Of a stretch of DNA of 64,000 bases, positions 29,301 through 44,300 are shown piece by piece. A program made the position numbers and the translations under genes. The stretch is from Patagioenas fasciata. Taxonomy: Eukaryota; Chordata; Aves; Columbiformes; Columbidae. The notes below the pieces were generated by a model. It was not told the DNA's origin. It searched no databases and saw nothing but the letters and a program-made list of their open reading frames with translations. The stretch covers positions 1,059,001 through 1,123,000 of the forward strand of contig NW_027288510.1 of NCBI RefSeq assembly GCF_037038585.1. Direction: 5' to 3'. Within the stretch, counting starts at the first letter, position 1. Each line of letters starts with the position of its first letter.

Positions 29301-32300
29301 GGCCAGTCCCTCCTGAGGGGTCTCTTTCTGGCACTTCATGTTCCAGTCTCTGTAGAAATCACTATCCATGACCATAGCAGGGCACACATGGAGCTGCTTC
29401 CTTGTCCTTCTCATACAAACTATCAGCTCCAGCCCATCCATCTTCATGGCCATGGAGGGAGCGGTACCTGGAGGAACTTACTTTGGTTTTCCTACTGTGT
29501 ACAGCAGTGAATGAATTATTCAACTATGTGTTGCTGTCACTTGCCAGAAAGAACGAAACTGTTTTGTTATCTCCTACATCCGAATGGCTGCCCTGCATAC
29601 CTCATTTCTTCTGTCAGAAAAATAAATCAGTTGTTCAAATCTACACGCACAAACAGGCACCAAGCAAGCAGCTCTTGGGCAGAGGAATCAGCAGAGCTGG
29701 GTTCCCCATAGCACCATTTTTTATGCTGAACTGAAGCTGCTGTAGCAGCCAAAACATTCATTTAATGCAGCTCTTCTGTTTTTCAGGGTGTCTGTAGGAA
29801 TCCAGTTATCTTTAGGACCCTTACCCGTGTCAGATTTGGTGATACAACCATCCGTGGATCACGGCTGCACCAGCAGAAAACTGGGGGATTGCTAAACCCC
29901 GCTCAGGTCCCATCCAAGCCTGCAGCAGAGGGAGGAACTTCTCCCCAAAAAGCTCTGCCTTAAACCTGGTGTCCTACACAGAGCCCTCTGCACACAACGC
30001 CCCGTGACTAAGGGGTATCCATCAGTATGTAGCCACACGCTCCTCCACCGTAACATGGTGACTGCTGCCAGTTCCCCAAGGCTGGCTGGGCATCCCACAG
30101 GCTTTTCCAACCTTCACCTCATGGTCCCCTGTCCAGAAATGAGAAGAATTCCCCAAAGAAAAATTGATTCATCAGGGCCAGATGTGGAAAGGTGCTGAAA
30201 TACTTTCATAACGTGCTCCCAGTGATGTCCTTTGGGTCAAGCAGATTGGGTGTTATAGACCTAGTGGAGGACTGAAGTCCTATGAGAAGGCGACTCCTCT
30301 GCCAACATTATCCTTCCCATCTCCACAGTTGCCAAGAACTGGCTTATTTAAAAATAATTATAATTCAAACTAATTAACAGATGTATTTGAAAATGCATTA
30401 ATTTTTTTCAAGAGTAATCGCTGAGAGTTGGAGCAGGCAATTCTATGTTTTTCATACATAACAAAAGGCTTAATCTCTGCTTTAAAAGAAAAATCTCAAT
30501 ATAACTCCAAAATTTAGAGCTATTAAGGCACATCCCACAATAGTAAAATACTATCCACTGAGGCCCTCTAATGACAGGGAGTGGGGCTTTAAATACTCCT
30601 GCAATGCTCTTAAGCTCATACTCTTTGACGCTGGCTACTTGGCAAACCGCCGTGTCCACCGCAGCTTTTCACCCACCTCCAGTTGCTTATAGACTTCCTC
30701 CGGCAGCTCTTGCTCATACGTCTTCAGCAGTTCGACGGTTTGCTTCAGGGGCTCGAACATGGCATCGGTGACACTGTGCCTTTCCTTAACGGCCAGGAGA
30801 TGCCCCATGATCTCCACCAAACCATCATAATCGCCTTTTTCAACCTTTTTGCTCAAACCTTTGTCAGCAGTTTTTATGAACTCGTCCAGGTCAGACAAGC
30901 TGTAGAACACAAAACAGGAAAGCACCAAATGAGAGCAGTTCCTACCGGAATCATCCAGGCAGCTGGACTGGCACGGAGAGGGAAAGGCCTGGCTAACTCT
31001 GCCCATCACATGGCAACATGCTGAGGGCATCAGAACCACAGTTCATGCTCACAGGGATCCATAGATGTGGTACAGCTTCCTGTGAGGAACGGATAAATGG
31101 GTTGGGACTTCACAGGTTGGAGAAAAGGCATTTGAGGAGCACAAGTCTTACGAGGAGCAGCTGAGGGAGCTGGGGCTGTTCAGCCTGGAGAACAGGAGAT
31201 GAGGGGAGACCTGATCTCTGCAACTGTCTGAAAGGAGGTTGGAGCATGGAGGGGGTTGGTCTCTTCTCTCAGGTAGCAAGTGATAAGATAAAATGGCCTC
31301 AAATTTCTCCAGGGGAGGTTCAGATTGGGTATTAGGAAAAAAATTATTCACAGAAATGGCTGTCGGGCCTTGGAACAGGCTGCCCTGGGCAGTGGTGGAG
31401 TCACCATCCCTGGAGGGGTTGGATAGACATATAGATGAGGTTCTCAGGGACATGGGGTAGTGCCAGAGTTAGGTTATGGTTGGACTCTGTGATCTTGATG
31501 GTCTCTTCCAACCAAACAGATTCTATGACTCTATCCTATGATTCTATAAGGGAGACCTGTGAGCTCGGGTCTGTGGTCTGAAGAGAGTGAATTTGAAAGG
31601 ACAGTTTTCATGTCATCTCTTCCAATACAAGAATTCAACAAATGAACCTGGTAGGTTGTAAAGCTACAACAAACAGGGATTCTTCTTCGCACGCTGCCTT
31701 ATTTCAGAGGGTAAGTCTCTGCTGCAGAAGGATGCAGATGTTAAAAATTCACAGCGGTTCAGAAAAGCAACCGAACATTTGTGGGAGAAAAAAAAATCCA
31801 TCCAGGTCTTTAGATACAAAGGTACAACCCATGACTCTCAAAGTCCTCAGGTATGAATGGTTAGAGACAAGGAGACTATTTGGGGGAAGTTTCCCTACCT
31901 GCTTCTTGATCTCACCAGCTGCTGGACACTGTTAGCAGAGCTTGATGGGCTCCTGGATCTTTGGTCCTTTCCATTCTTCCCTTCTCAAAACGCTTACTTT
32001 TGAAGTGCCCGCTTAAATTCTGTGGATGCTGCTGGACCAAAACATAGCCCTAAACACTTCACCTATTAAAGACTAAACTGCTGAGTCAGGAGCTCTTAAT
32101 AAGAACTCCTAAATGCCTGTTCTAACCTATGCAAAAACCTCTTTGCACAGGAATTATCGTGCTGAAAAGAACACAAGAGATCACAGCAGCCACCACACGC
32201 AGCAGCCTTCACTAGGACATATGTCTGTAAATATTTCTTCGTAAGCATCCAAGCCCTGTGGCATCCTTCAGCTGCTACTACTCAAATAAATCACCTAACA

Positions 32301-35300
32301 CATCATCCTGCAGAGACCAGGCGGCTGAGCAGCTATTCAGAGCAGGGAACACATGTTAATTCAAAACTTACATCCAAAGCTCCTCCTTTCTGTAACCTTG
32401 AAACTGCCTCCCCATGACTGCTCATGCCAGGCAACCCAAATTACTTTTTTTACAAAGAGTGCACTCAAAAGAGCACTGCATTTAGAAACGGAGCAAGTAT
32501 CTCATGGCATTAATGCAGCTTTACTGATGGCAAATTCAACAAAATAAGCATAGAGCCCTAGAAGAGATTAGATTAGTTGGACCAGGATGAACAGACAAAC
32601 AGACATCCTGTCCAACACCACACAGTAGGTCGTAGGAGCATCAGCTCGCAGGATGTCGATGGTACCGAGTTCGTGGAACTGTTTGCACTTTACACACTCA
32701 GCTGGACCAGCTGCTCCCAGCAGAGACGAGGGGATGAAAGTTAGCAGAGATGCGATGGAGCTGGCAGGGGGTGTGTGCCCCCTCCTCTTGCTCCTGTATT
32801 AGCCTTTTGCTTATCAGTGTGAAATGATAAAGCCCAGCCAACACAAGAGAAACCCACTTTGGTTCTGGGAAGAAGAGGTAGAACGGTTCCTACCTGTGCA
32901 TGACGTGGTCCATGAGATGCTGCTTGAACACCAAGCTCCACCGTTTAATCACATTCAGCAGAGACGCTTTGAAAGGCCGAGCATCAACTTTCATCCAACT
33001 CTGGAAAATGCTGATGGGCTCGATGCGATTCACCTCCTCATAGATCTTCTCGTAGGAGTCAATCTGCTCTCGGAACTGCTGCAGCGTGGGAGGTGACTCA
33101 GGGACCCCGTTCTCTGCATGGGCCTCGATTTCTGCCGCAGTGAGAATGTGCCCGTAGAGGAGGAACTGGCGGAAGAACTCCTTTCTGTCCTCCCCGTACA
33201 GGTAGGAGCAGTGGTCGAAGGCACTGCGGTAATCACAGCAGGCCGCCATCACGGCCTGCACACGCCCCATCAGCTCATGGCGCATGTCGGCCAGGTCAGC
33301 CATGTCCTCCATGTCAGCCTGGAGAGAAGAGGAGAGGAGCTCGCAGTGATGCGGGGGCAGCGTGGCACCTCCTCACTGCCACACAGCGTGAGGGAGCTCC
33401 ACAGCCACGGACCTGGTAGTGGAGGAAGCCGCTGTGCTCAGCCAGCCTGGGCACCAGCGATGAGATCCGGTAGATGTCGTTGAGAAGACCTTCCACCACG
33501 TCGTAGAAGCCATCGTTTGTGCCAGGGTCCAAGGAGGGTTGAAATATCAAATCTGGGATCACCAAATCCAGCTGCACCTCAAACAGGGGAGGAAGCCCTG
33601 CCTTGGGATCTGGTAGGGAAGAACAGAGGTGCCAGGTTATTTTTGAAGGGGAGAAAAGTGATCTAGAGCCACCACTAACATCCCACCACAAGACACACAC
33701 ATGCCCCACAGGGACACCAGGCAGGTGGGACACCCACTCGCTGGGTCCAGTGACATTGTGTCTGCATACAACGCAGAGGGGAGGCTGCCAAACCAGCTGG
33801 TGTTCTGGTACCCACAGGAGATACTGGAGAACAGATGAGACACAAGTGATTTAAGGACCGGAAAAATGCTGTGGAGGGAAGCCTTAAAGAGACCAGGCTC
33901 TTCAGCTAATCAAAAGGGAGTCTGAGAGCTGAACAATTACAGCGCATAAGTACTTAAAGAGGAGAAAAACAACAGGAACCAAGAGGCTCTTTAATTTAGT
34001 GGAGAAAGGCATGAAAAAATAAAACACCAACTGGTTTCACAAATGTGAAATTATGTGCTTGTTTTTAACAAGATGGTGAGGAACTGGATGCAATTCTCCA
34101 GCTCAGTGTGCCTCCACATCCAGGAGGGAAGCGTTCTGAAGATGTGCTTTAGCTGGACACAGCTGCTCTCAGCAGAGTGACCCTCCGTGGCAGCCTTAGG
34201 CAGGAGCTCTGCTTTGGTGACCCCTCTCCTCACTCCTCAGTGATGGAGGTTTTTCTTTCATGTCTTTCATCCACAGAACCAACTCTTGAGACTCTCCACA
34301 AACGAAAGGTTGTGTCACCTTGATGCTTTGTGCATGGGAGGTCAGGAGATGGCTGATGCCCAAGAACAGACTTGGGATGATGCCTCAATTTTGTCTGTTC
34401 ACAAATCCCAGCAAATGGTGCACAGTCATCTCTGTCCCTTCCCTTGAGCAAGGCTTTGCTCCAGTGACCAGGGGACAGAGTTACCCTCTGAGTCTGGAGG
34501 CTCCTCCAGCACTTGCTGTAGACAATGCAAGAGGCAGAGTAGAAAGACCACCACAAGTCAAAGCACAAAACAGAAACTTCCTTTTGGTGAGACTGAAGAT
34601 GGTATCACGGCCAGAGCTGAGGAACCAGCAGTTACCTGTGTTTTCGAGGAGGTACTTGAGTGAGCACTCAATGGCAGTGAAGAATCCATCCAGAACTATC
34701 TCATCCACGTCATCCACATAGGCCTTCCAGATGTCAGATGCTGGGTCTGCAAGTAAGAGGCTCTGGTTTTCCTGGAAGAAAAAGACGACACTTTGAAATA
34801 CAGCGGGGCTGAGTCTGTCCTACAAGAGCTGCCCACAGCTGAGGACTCATGGCAATGAGCACACAGGTACCAGCCCTGCGGGGGGTGAGAAACCAGACAG
34901 ACGGATGTTGCTGCTGGTAGCATGGCCACAATTTTCTCCTTCTGTCAAGGGCTGCTTTGTCATCTGAAGCAACTCAAAATAATCACAAGGTAAAAATGGA
35001 GTGCGTGAGAGACTTAGCAGCCCTGCAACCTTCTCCTCCCTCTTCTCTGAGGCCAAAGGGCTCAAGGGTGCTTTGCAGACCTGGGCCAAAGGCTCATCCC
35101 AATGCATGAAGCCTCAGTCCTTGTGGCCTGTATAATGTTACCTTGGGTGGATGAGTCCTTCCAAGTGGACTGCTTACACCTCTGCCCTACAAATGGTCAT
35201 CTCAAAACAAGAGAACTTTAAAATTCAGAAAAGGGTTTTTAAATAAACCAAGTGAAAATAGTTAAAGATTGGGATCAGAAGACAAAGGGTTGGCTTACAG

Positions 35301-38300
35301 CCTCCCTTCTCAGCTTATTGCGTTCCTTACCTCCAGGCAAGTTCACAGTCAGGAAATTCACGGTTTTCTAGGCCACAGAATGGCCCCATCCTTCTTGCGT
35401 CTCCTCTTCCACACCCACAAGACCAGCCTGGGTATCCATCCCCTGCACCTCCCAGGCTCTGCCGTGATCCTGTTCCGGCCTTGCTATGCCCTCTGAGGGC
35501 TCTTTCTCCTAAGCCTGCCAGGGGCTCTCAACACAGGCACGGGCTCAAAAAAAACGTAAGGTCCAGCTTGCAGTCTGCTGCCAGGGGTTCAAAGCTGGCT
35601 GTATTTCATCTCTGGGGACACAGGAGAGGGTGCCATTCCCAGTGGCATGGCAGCTTGGCACACATGAGATCATAGAATCATTCTGGTTGGAAGAGACCCT
35701 CAAGATCATCGAATCCAACCATAACCTAACTCCACCACTAACCCATGTCCCTAAGAACCCCATCTGTACATTTGTTAACACCTCCAGGGATGTGACTCCA
35801 CCACTGCTCTGGGCAGCCTATTCCAAAGCTTCACAATCCTCTCTGTGAATTATTTTTTCCTAATATCCAATCTGAACTTTCCTTGGTGCAACTTGAGGCC
35901 ACTTCCTCTCATCCTATCTCTTACTACTTGGGAGAAGAGACCAACCCCCTCCATGCTCCAACCTCCTTTCAGACAGTTGCAGAGAGCAAGAAGGTCTGGC
36001 CTCAGCCTCCTCAAGATAGAGTGGCATTGCCAATTGGGCTTGAGTCAACCCAGAGTTGCTGCTCCCCAACTTTACACATCAACGCTGAGTGATTAAACTG
36101 TTAACAGAGCAAGCCAGGGCTCTGGTGCCTTGCAGACTCACCTCCACATTTTGCTGACACAAGAGAAAGGGGAACTTCACAGGACTGAACACTATGGGAA
36201 TGCCCATTTGAAAGCACCACCCCCTCTTCACCGTCCCATGCCCTTGTATTTGACAATGCCCCCTTGTCACTGGTGTTCTACTGAACCTTTACTCCAGAGG
36301 CCTCATCCTGGTGCAAAAGGGCAATGCAAGCCAGCATCTCACTGTCCTGCCTGTGCTTGTGGGTGCACGTACCCAAACTCTCTGTGCTCTTCTCTCAGCA
36401 GCCTCAAGACTCCCCTGCTCAAAAGAAGACCTGAACACCCAAGGGAAACACAGCAGACCAGCTCTTGGCCCCTTTGCTGCTGTTCCTCCAGGTTTGACCA
36501 GCACAGCAGGACAGAGGCATGGGGACATCCTATTTTGGGCCACGGTGCCTTTCCCTCCCCAGGACCTTCATGCTGCTTTGCAGTTGGTCCTGCCCTGTGA
36601 GCCACCAGAGCAGCGGTGCCAGCCCTTCTGCCTTGGCCACAGCCCCATGTTCTCTCCGGTCAATTTAGGAAGTGTTCCCATCTTTTGGGTGTAGCTGGAG
36701 GTGGTTGAGCCTGTCACAGCTGTAGCAGCAGGACAACGTGGGCATAGTAAAATCCTCGCCGTGGGTTCAGAGGGTACAGAAGTGGGTCAGAAGCCCAAGG
36801 CTGAGTGCAGACAGTGAAGTAAGGTGAGCAACAAGGGCTCAGTGTCCCAGAGAGGGTCAGCCCAGTCTCTCCAGAGTCCAAGGCCAGATGGCGACCCTCA
36901 GGAGTGGGCTGGACCTAAAATCCATCTGCCTTCCAGCCAAGGTGCTGTCCCTGACACGCTAAAACCTCTGGGCAGGTGAGGCGCAGAGATTTGGGCTTTC
37001 TCCTGCTCTGCAAAGAGGACTCTCAGCTCTGGCAAAGCCACTGGAAAAAACCCAGGGTTCAGACAGCAGCTTTTTTCTTGTTACTCAGCTTCTCCCTGGA
37101 CTGACAGCGTCACCTCCTGCTCCCACAGAGGAACAACAAGCCTAAAGCAGAAAGGTCAGCCACAGCCAGCTGCCTCTCCATTTTAAGGTGAATATTTCGG
37201 AGGAGTTTTTCCTCTGAGCAGGATCCCAAAGCCTGATGCACGACTCCCCTCTAGTGGCTTCACAAGAACCAGGACTGGGAGCCAGACTGGGCTGCATCGG
37301 CTCCCACTCCTGCTCCAAACTCGGTGCCTGGTCAGCAGCCCCGCACACTCAGCTGTACCAGCTCACCCATCAAAGTATTCCTTAATCAACAACAGGTAAG
37401 TTTTTCAAATGAGTTAAGGGAGTTAATTTTAAGGTGAAGCAGCTCTGGACATTTTCACCAGAGCGGAGAGACACCCAGAGCCTATGAAGAGTCAACAAAC
37501 CCCTGGAGAAGGTCCCCCCTCACCTTCACCAGCAGATGAATCCTCTGCCCTGACTCTCGGACAAGGCTGTAACGCCGTTCCAGGCGGTCCTGACAGTCCT
37601 CCAGGCTCAGCAGCGATTCTCTTTTACAATCTCTTCTCACAAATATGGGCGACGCCCACGATCCCACGATGGTCTGGATCTCCTCAACATTGTTTTTGGC
37701 TTTCTGTATCCTCTGCTCGAGGTCATGGACATCATCCATCACCATGGAGATGTGATCCCAGACACCTGGTAAAAAATGAGATGATTGACTACTTTTTTTC
37801 AGAGCTGCATGGCCAAGCTCTTGTGCACTCTCCATAAGACTTTTCCCCCACGGTTTCATGTATTTCTCACCCATCATTAACACAAGAGACTTACCACCTC
37901 AACCAAAAGAGTCACTTCTAGCTCCCTCCTACCCCAACAATCCATGGTACAGCTGCAGCCTCTGTTTTCTGCCAGGAGCACCAGCACCGTGGGGACGTCT
38001 GACACTTCCCCCTTTCCCGTACCCAGATTTAATCTGCTACCAGAGAGAGAACAAGGACAACAGGCTGAGTGTTCCTGCCACTGTCACTAGAGCAGGGACC
38101 CACAGCCCCACAAACACAGGCTGTGACAGCCCAAGGTACCAGCGAGGGCTGCATTTAGATTCAGGGAACTTCATCTGCAGGAAAGTCCCTTCATCTTTGT
38201 GGTGCAATGGAGAAGGAGTTTTTCAGCATGAGGAATTCTGCTTTGCAAGTTCCCAAGGGAGGACACTTGTTCCTGTTCATACCACAAGCCTGATGACAGA

Positions 38301-41300
38301 AATATATATTCCAACAGCGAGCAGTTTGCTTTCACCAAGAGGAAACAAATTGTCTTCCTCCATTCTGCTTTGCAGTTAAAACTGATCAAGCAAGAACACT
38401 GGTTAAATCATCCCAAAGTCACGGTGCACAAACCTCACCACTAACCACAGTATTTCATCTGGCTGGAAAGGATAACGAGGTGGCCCTGGCCCCCACCGGG
38501 AGAAGTCTGTCCCAAGCCAGATGGCTGGGCCAAGGGGTCCCAGTCCCTGCACAACTCAGGGAGAAAGCAGTGCCTTGGGGACACAGGGACATGACCACAC
38601 AGTGGGTCACTTGGGCTGGCACGGGCAGGGAGCAGACTCTTCAACCCCAGCCTTGCCAGCTCTCACAAACCCCAATCTTGCCGTTTCCTCAGCATCACTG
38701 CTTACAGGGCAGCCTCTCTTCCCCAAAAGCCCAGAGGGAAGCTGAAGGGATCAGGATCCTGTCCCCAGCCCAAGCAGATCAAGGTAAGATGGGAAGGAGC
38801 AGGCAGGCTGGGGGCTGCCCTTTGTCTCCCCAGTGCTGGCTCTGCTGGAGAGTCCCCTGCCCTGCTGTGAACTGTCACTGGGAACCAGGTGATGGAGGCT
38901 GGGGACATGGGAGGAATCTGATGAGACCCAAGTGAGCAGGTTAACCATGAGCAATGTGCCCTGTGGCCAAGAAGGTTGATGGTACCTGGGCTGCGTGAGT
39001 AGGAGTGTGGCCAGCAGGTCGAGGGAGGTGAATCCTCCCCCTCTGCTCTGCACTCGTGAGGCCCCATCTGAGTGGTGTGTCCAGTTCTGGGCACCCCAGT
39101 TTAAGAAGGACAAGGAATTACTGGGGAGAGCCCAGCGGTGGCTACCAAGATGCTGAGGGGTCTAGAGCATTTTTCTTCTGAGGAAAGGCTGAGAGAGCTG
39201 GGGCTGTTGAGCTGGAGAAGAGAAGCTGAGAGGGATCTGATCAATGGGATCAATATCTCAGGGTGGCTGTCAGAGGATGGACCAGACTCTGTTCAGTGGT
39301 GCCCAGCACCAGCGTGAGGGGCAGCGGGCACAGACTGAAACACAGGAGGCTCCATCTGAACATGAGCAGAAACTTGTTTGCTGGGAGGTGCCAGAGCCTG
39401 GCCCAGGCTGCCCAGAGCGGGTGTGGAGTCTCCTTCTGTGAGACATTGAAACCCGCCTGGACCCACCTGTGTGATCTGCTCTGTGACCCTGCGTGAGCAG
39501 GGGGGTTGGACTGGGAGATCTCCAGAGGTCTCTTCAGCCCTCACCAGTCTGGGATTCTGTGAAATCCTGTACGGCCTCTTTTGCCCTAACACAGAGCTAG
39601 CTCACCCTCCATCTTCCAGTTGAGTGTTTCTTCTGCCTTCTTCAGCTTCAAGTTAATATCCCACAGCTGCTCCTGTATGAGAGGGTATTCGACCTCCAGG
39701 ACTGTCTTCAGGACCTTGTTGTATCTGTTCCCCATCAGCTCCAAGTTGGCCGCCAGCTGCCGGTATGACTCCTTGGAGGAATAGATTTCTGCTGCCGTGG
39801 GTGGGATGGCTCCCAGGCGGCTGCCAGACAGGTAGCTCAGCTCCCTCAGCACCGACACCAGCTGCAGAAACAAGGCAGAGAGCTGAATGTGAGACAATCC
39901 TCCCCATTCACCTGGTAGACACCCTCCCGTCAATTCTGGGGATCTTAGGGGGTTCCTGCTGTTTTATTCACAAAGCAGTACGCTCTGAGAAGGGCCTGGA
40001 CACCTCCTAGTCCAGACCATCTCCCTCCCATTGATCTTTGCCTCTGATTTGCTTCCCAATCAAAGACATATAGCTCTGTTAACTACCCAGCCAGCAAACC
40101 CTGCGCAGCCTCTAAAAGCCATGATGATCTCTGGTCTTCTCAGCTATCCTCATCAATACAGTCTTTCAGCAATACTGTGCCTGCAGGAGGAGGCACAACC
40201 AAAAGCATCTTTGAGTTGTGATGGAACGGGATTGAGTGGGTTATTAAACTATAAACCCAAGTAGAAGTGAGTCCCTGCAACAAACGGAGCAGCAAGGTCT
40301 TCCAACGCAATATATCACTTCTAAGACAAAAAAAAAAAATCTTTGCTCAGTTTAGTGGCTTGTGAGAGGGAAAATGCTCCTGAAACGGCACATTTTGGCT
40401 GGGTGACAGAAATTCAGTATATTGTATGGGCAATGGCAGGGGTGAGGAGTATCTACAATACTAAAGTGACTATGTCCACAATGACAAGAAGAGGAAAGAA
40501 AGACGGAGCGCAGAAGGGTGAAGGGAGCAGTTTGAGGAGGTGGATGGAAGAGGATGGGATGGGAGGAAGGGAAAAGCAGGGGATTGAGGGAGCAGGAGGC
40601 CAAGTGAGATAGAACCAAACTCCCCTCCCTTTTATGCACTGGAATGTCTGAGACATCCCCACCATGGTGTCAAGGATGTCTTACCCTCTTTCCCTCTCCT
40701 CCATGGAAGGTGAGCTCTGGAAGATTCTTTAATGTTGAAGGGTTGCAAATACATCCTCCCTTTAGGCAAAATGAGGTGCTCCTATCTGCTCTGAAGGGCA
40801 TGAAGGGGCTGCTAAGCAGGCACCTGAGGACATGAGGCAGTCCTCAGTATGGAAAGCTGAGAGCAGCGCAGAAGCACTCAGAGACTGGAGCTGAGAACAT
40901 GCTCAGCACGTCACAGGCTCCAAACCCTGGCACCAGGGTGAAGGGTGGAAAACATCCCCTGGGGCCATTTGCTTCCCACCTTAGCAAGGAGATTCCAAGG
41001 AGCTGGACAAATCCTTTGTCTGAGAGCCAAGCTGGAATGAGCTCTGGAACCTCAACACTTTTCTCTAACAGCAGCAAGTCCCAGGGAAAGGGGGAAGTGT
41101 TTGATGTTTTCCCAGGCCCCTGAGATTCAGCACCTCCGCAGCAAATGGCATTTCACATTTGAGAGGCCCCAGCTCTCATCAGGCCCCAGAACCTTTGAAT
41201 CCACCTCTGCACTCTGCTGGCTTGGACCCTGCCTCTGCTTTGGGCAGGGGGATGGTCAGGCCTCCCTGTGCTGGAGAGGGCAGCCCTAGGGAACAGAGAC

Positions 41301-44300
41301 CTACTGGAAGCCTCCTGCACCACAATTAAGGAAATCCAACAGCCACAACACTGAAGTAACAAAACAAACCTTTCCTGGGATTTTTATACCCTTTCAGGAA
41401 GCTCAGATTTCAGGTAAACATAACACGAACCCACGTCTGTGGGATGATGCTCCTACGCTCCCCACACCAGCGTCAAACCAACCTGCTCTGGAGATGTTGA
41501 CACCAGTTAACATCTGGCTACTCACAGACTTTCTGGCTTTAATTACAATCTGCGCTGCTTAAACTGTAATCCTGATATTTTACCAGGAGACAGAGCCCAC
41601 AAAGGGGATGGTTAATTCATGTCACCCATAACAGATGCTCCAGGGACCTCAGCAGAACAGATCTAGTAGCGATCCCACCAGACTTGCCATGCACGGTGGG
41701 GCACAGCTTGGAGACGTGCCCTCCAGCAGACAGGAAAGCTAGTTCTTACCTGGGGATCAAAAGTAACTGTGATCAGTTTGGTTTCTGGATCTCGCCGGAT
41801 AAGCGGTTGAGTAAGGTTGTACTGTGATTTTTCAGAGACTGTCTGGGACCAGTCTGCATAGAGCTTCTCCTGATACCTGCCGAAAAACAAACAAACAAAT
41901 TAAAACATCCACCACGTAGCTGCCAAGCCCGCACACCAAGACATAGAACCAAATAAAAGCCAAGTCCACTTCTGAGGGCTGAAGAACATCAAGGAATATT
42001 TAAAACCCACCCACACCACCTCCATAAAGATCTTGGCTTCAAAGACAAACACCTGAAAACCAGTGACAGCATCAAGTCAGGAAAACAAAGATCCCCCAAG
42101 TACCATTCTTAGCAGAGGATTCAAATTTGGGGACAAACATTCAAAAGCTCAGAGCAATCAGTTCAGTTTTAGCATCAAACATTAAGATATTAAGTGAGGT
42201 GCAACGAATCCCACTCCCACTTGTGGAACACACACATTACAGCCACGGTAAGTACACTGTGAATGGGCACAAGTGGATTGAGACTTCTGGTCAGCTCAGG
42301 TTTTCTACCACAGCATCTCCTACATCCAAAAGAATCTCGTTCCAACATTTCTGCTGGGCTGCACAGCCCCTGTCCCTCCCATGCAAACTTCTCATTTCAA
42401 GATATCACAGAAAGACTGTGGTGTGTAGCAAAGGATTCCTCCTCCTCTCTCATCACAAAATTCCTTCTGGCTTAGAAAGAGACATTCTCAGGCCCTGGGC
42501 TTGCAAATGTGCTGAAAGGTGGTTTAGAGAAGGAGAAGGAAATGGCCTCAAGTTGCACCAGGGGAGGTTCAGACTGGATATTAGGAAACATTTCTTCCCC
42601 AAAGGGCTGTCGGGCATTGGAACAGGCTGCGAGGGCAGTGGTGGAGTCACCATCCCTGGAGGGGTGGACAGACGTGGAGACGAGGTTCTCAGGGACACGG
42701 GGCAGTGCCAGGGTTGTGTTAATGGATGGACATGAGGGTCTCTTCCAACCAAAACAATTCTATGATTCTATAAGGTTTGGCTTTTTTTCATATAGTTACA
42801 GTCATGCCTGAGCCACCACTTACCTGTCGAGCAGCTGGATCATTTCTTCATACTTCTCTATCACCCTTCTTCCTTCAGCAGAGTCCAAGCAGCTGGTGGC
42901 ACAACAGACAAGCTCAGCGTTACATTTAGCCCTGTGAGGCTGCAGTCTCTATTTACCCCTTCCCAAAACCACCCACCACCTTGCAGGCAGAGCCTGGCTG
43001 GGGATCTTACATTCCAACCCCACCATATCGCCCAAAACCATTTCACTGCACAAAAGCTCTCCAAGCCCCAGTGCGCCCTTTTGCGGGTGTTTGCATGGCA
43101 ACTGGCAAATGAGAACCACGTCCTGGGGGAAGAACAAGGGCCCAGAGCTGCTGGAGGAACACTGGTCTCCGTAACATACTCAACGCTCCGGTGTTTGCAC
43201 AGAGCAGGGCAACCTCTGCTCACCAGCCACCGCTTTCTGAGGTCAAAGAGGCACAGAAAGAAGCAGAGTGTGGCTCCCGGCAGATGAAGCTCTTGGCGGT
43301 GCCCAATTCATGCCCCTCAAACCGAAGAGCAAAGGTGTCCCAGAGTGCGGGAGGCAGAACCCTGGCCACGCTGCCAGGGCTGTACAGCCCAGGGAACAGC
43401 AGGCCAGAGGAATTCTTATCATGCTGTCTTTTCCCCACTGTTTCATCTACAATATCCAAGTTTTCCTCAAGATGGTTGTTGATTTTGGAGGACATATTGA
43501 CAAAACTTGAATTAACTTAACCAAAAGCTGGAAAAAAGGAGCGCCTGAGCAGTCACCGCTGGGCAAGTGCTGAGAAACCTGCTGGAAGTAAACAAGTCCT
43601 CTGAGCAAATCCAAGTAAATCCCAGCAAAACCACTTTTGTTTCTCCTTTTTAATCCTTTTTCCCTTTCAACAGCATCATGTCACCACCGTTGCAGAGCAT
43701 GTTATTAACTACTCTAAACAGAGGACAGAAAATCAGTGTGAAATGCAGATCTGGGTCCTTCATGGTGGACAAAAATTTGCCATTTAGGTTCAAATCAGAC
43801 ATGATAACTTGGGCTCTGTGCTGGGAACAGCCCAAGAGTTTGTTTCATTGCACCAATGTCTTTGCTGCTGCAGAATAACTGTGCACTTAAAGACACTTAA
43901 TGGCAAGATACAGTGAGAGAAGGTTACAAACATGGTACAGTGACGGTCAAGTTATTTTGGTCAAGTACATTAAAAAAGTGGATCCATTTACACAGAATCC
44001 TGACCAGCACACGTGAAGCCATTCCTGTGAGCTACCAGGTGCAGTCCCTAGAACATCCGCAGTTGTCATAAGTCCAACACTGCCTTGCTTACAGAGCTCT
44101 TAAATGTTGTCTCATGTGGTGCCAGCTGTGAGTATGAGGCCATACTTCCCTGACACCATCCGTTATAACAAGCATTTGGGTGATAAATATACCAGCATTG
44201 GTTTCTTTCCTTGATCTTGGGAGATGGCTCCTTTGTTTAACGCTGAGAAAGTTTTCTTCTGCCCAACAAAATGCTCGTCTGCTCCCCAACATGCAAACCC

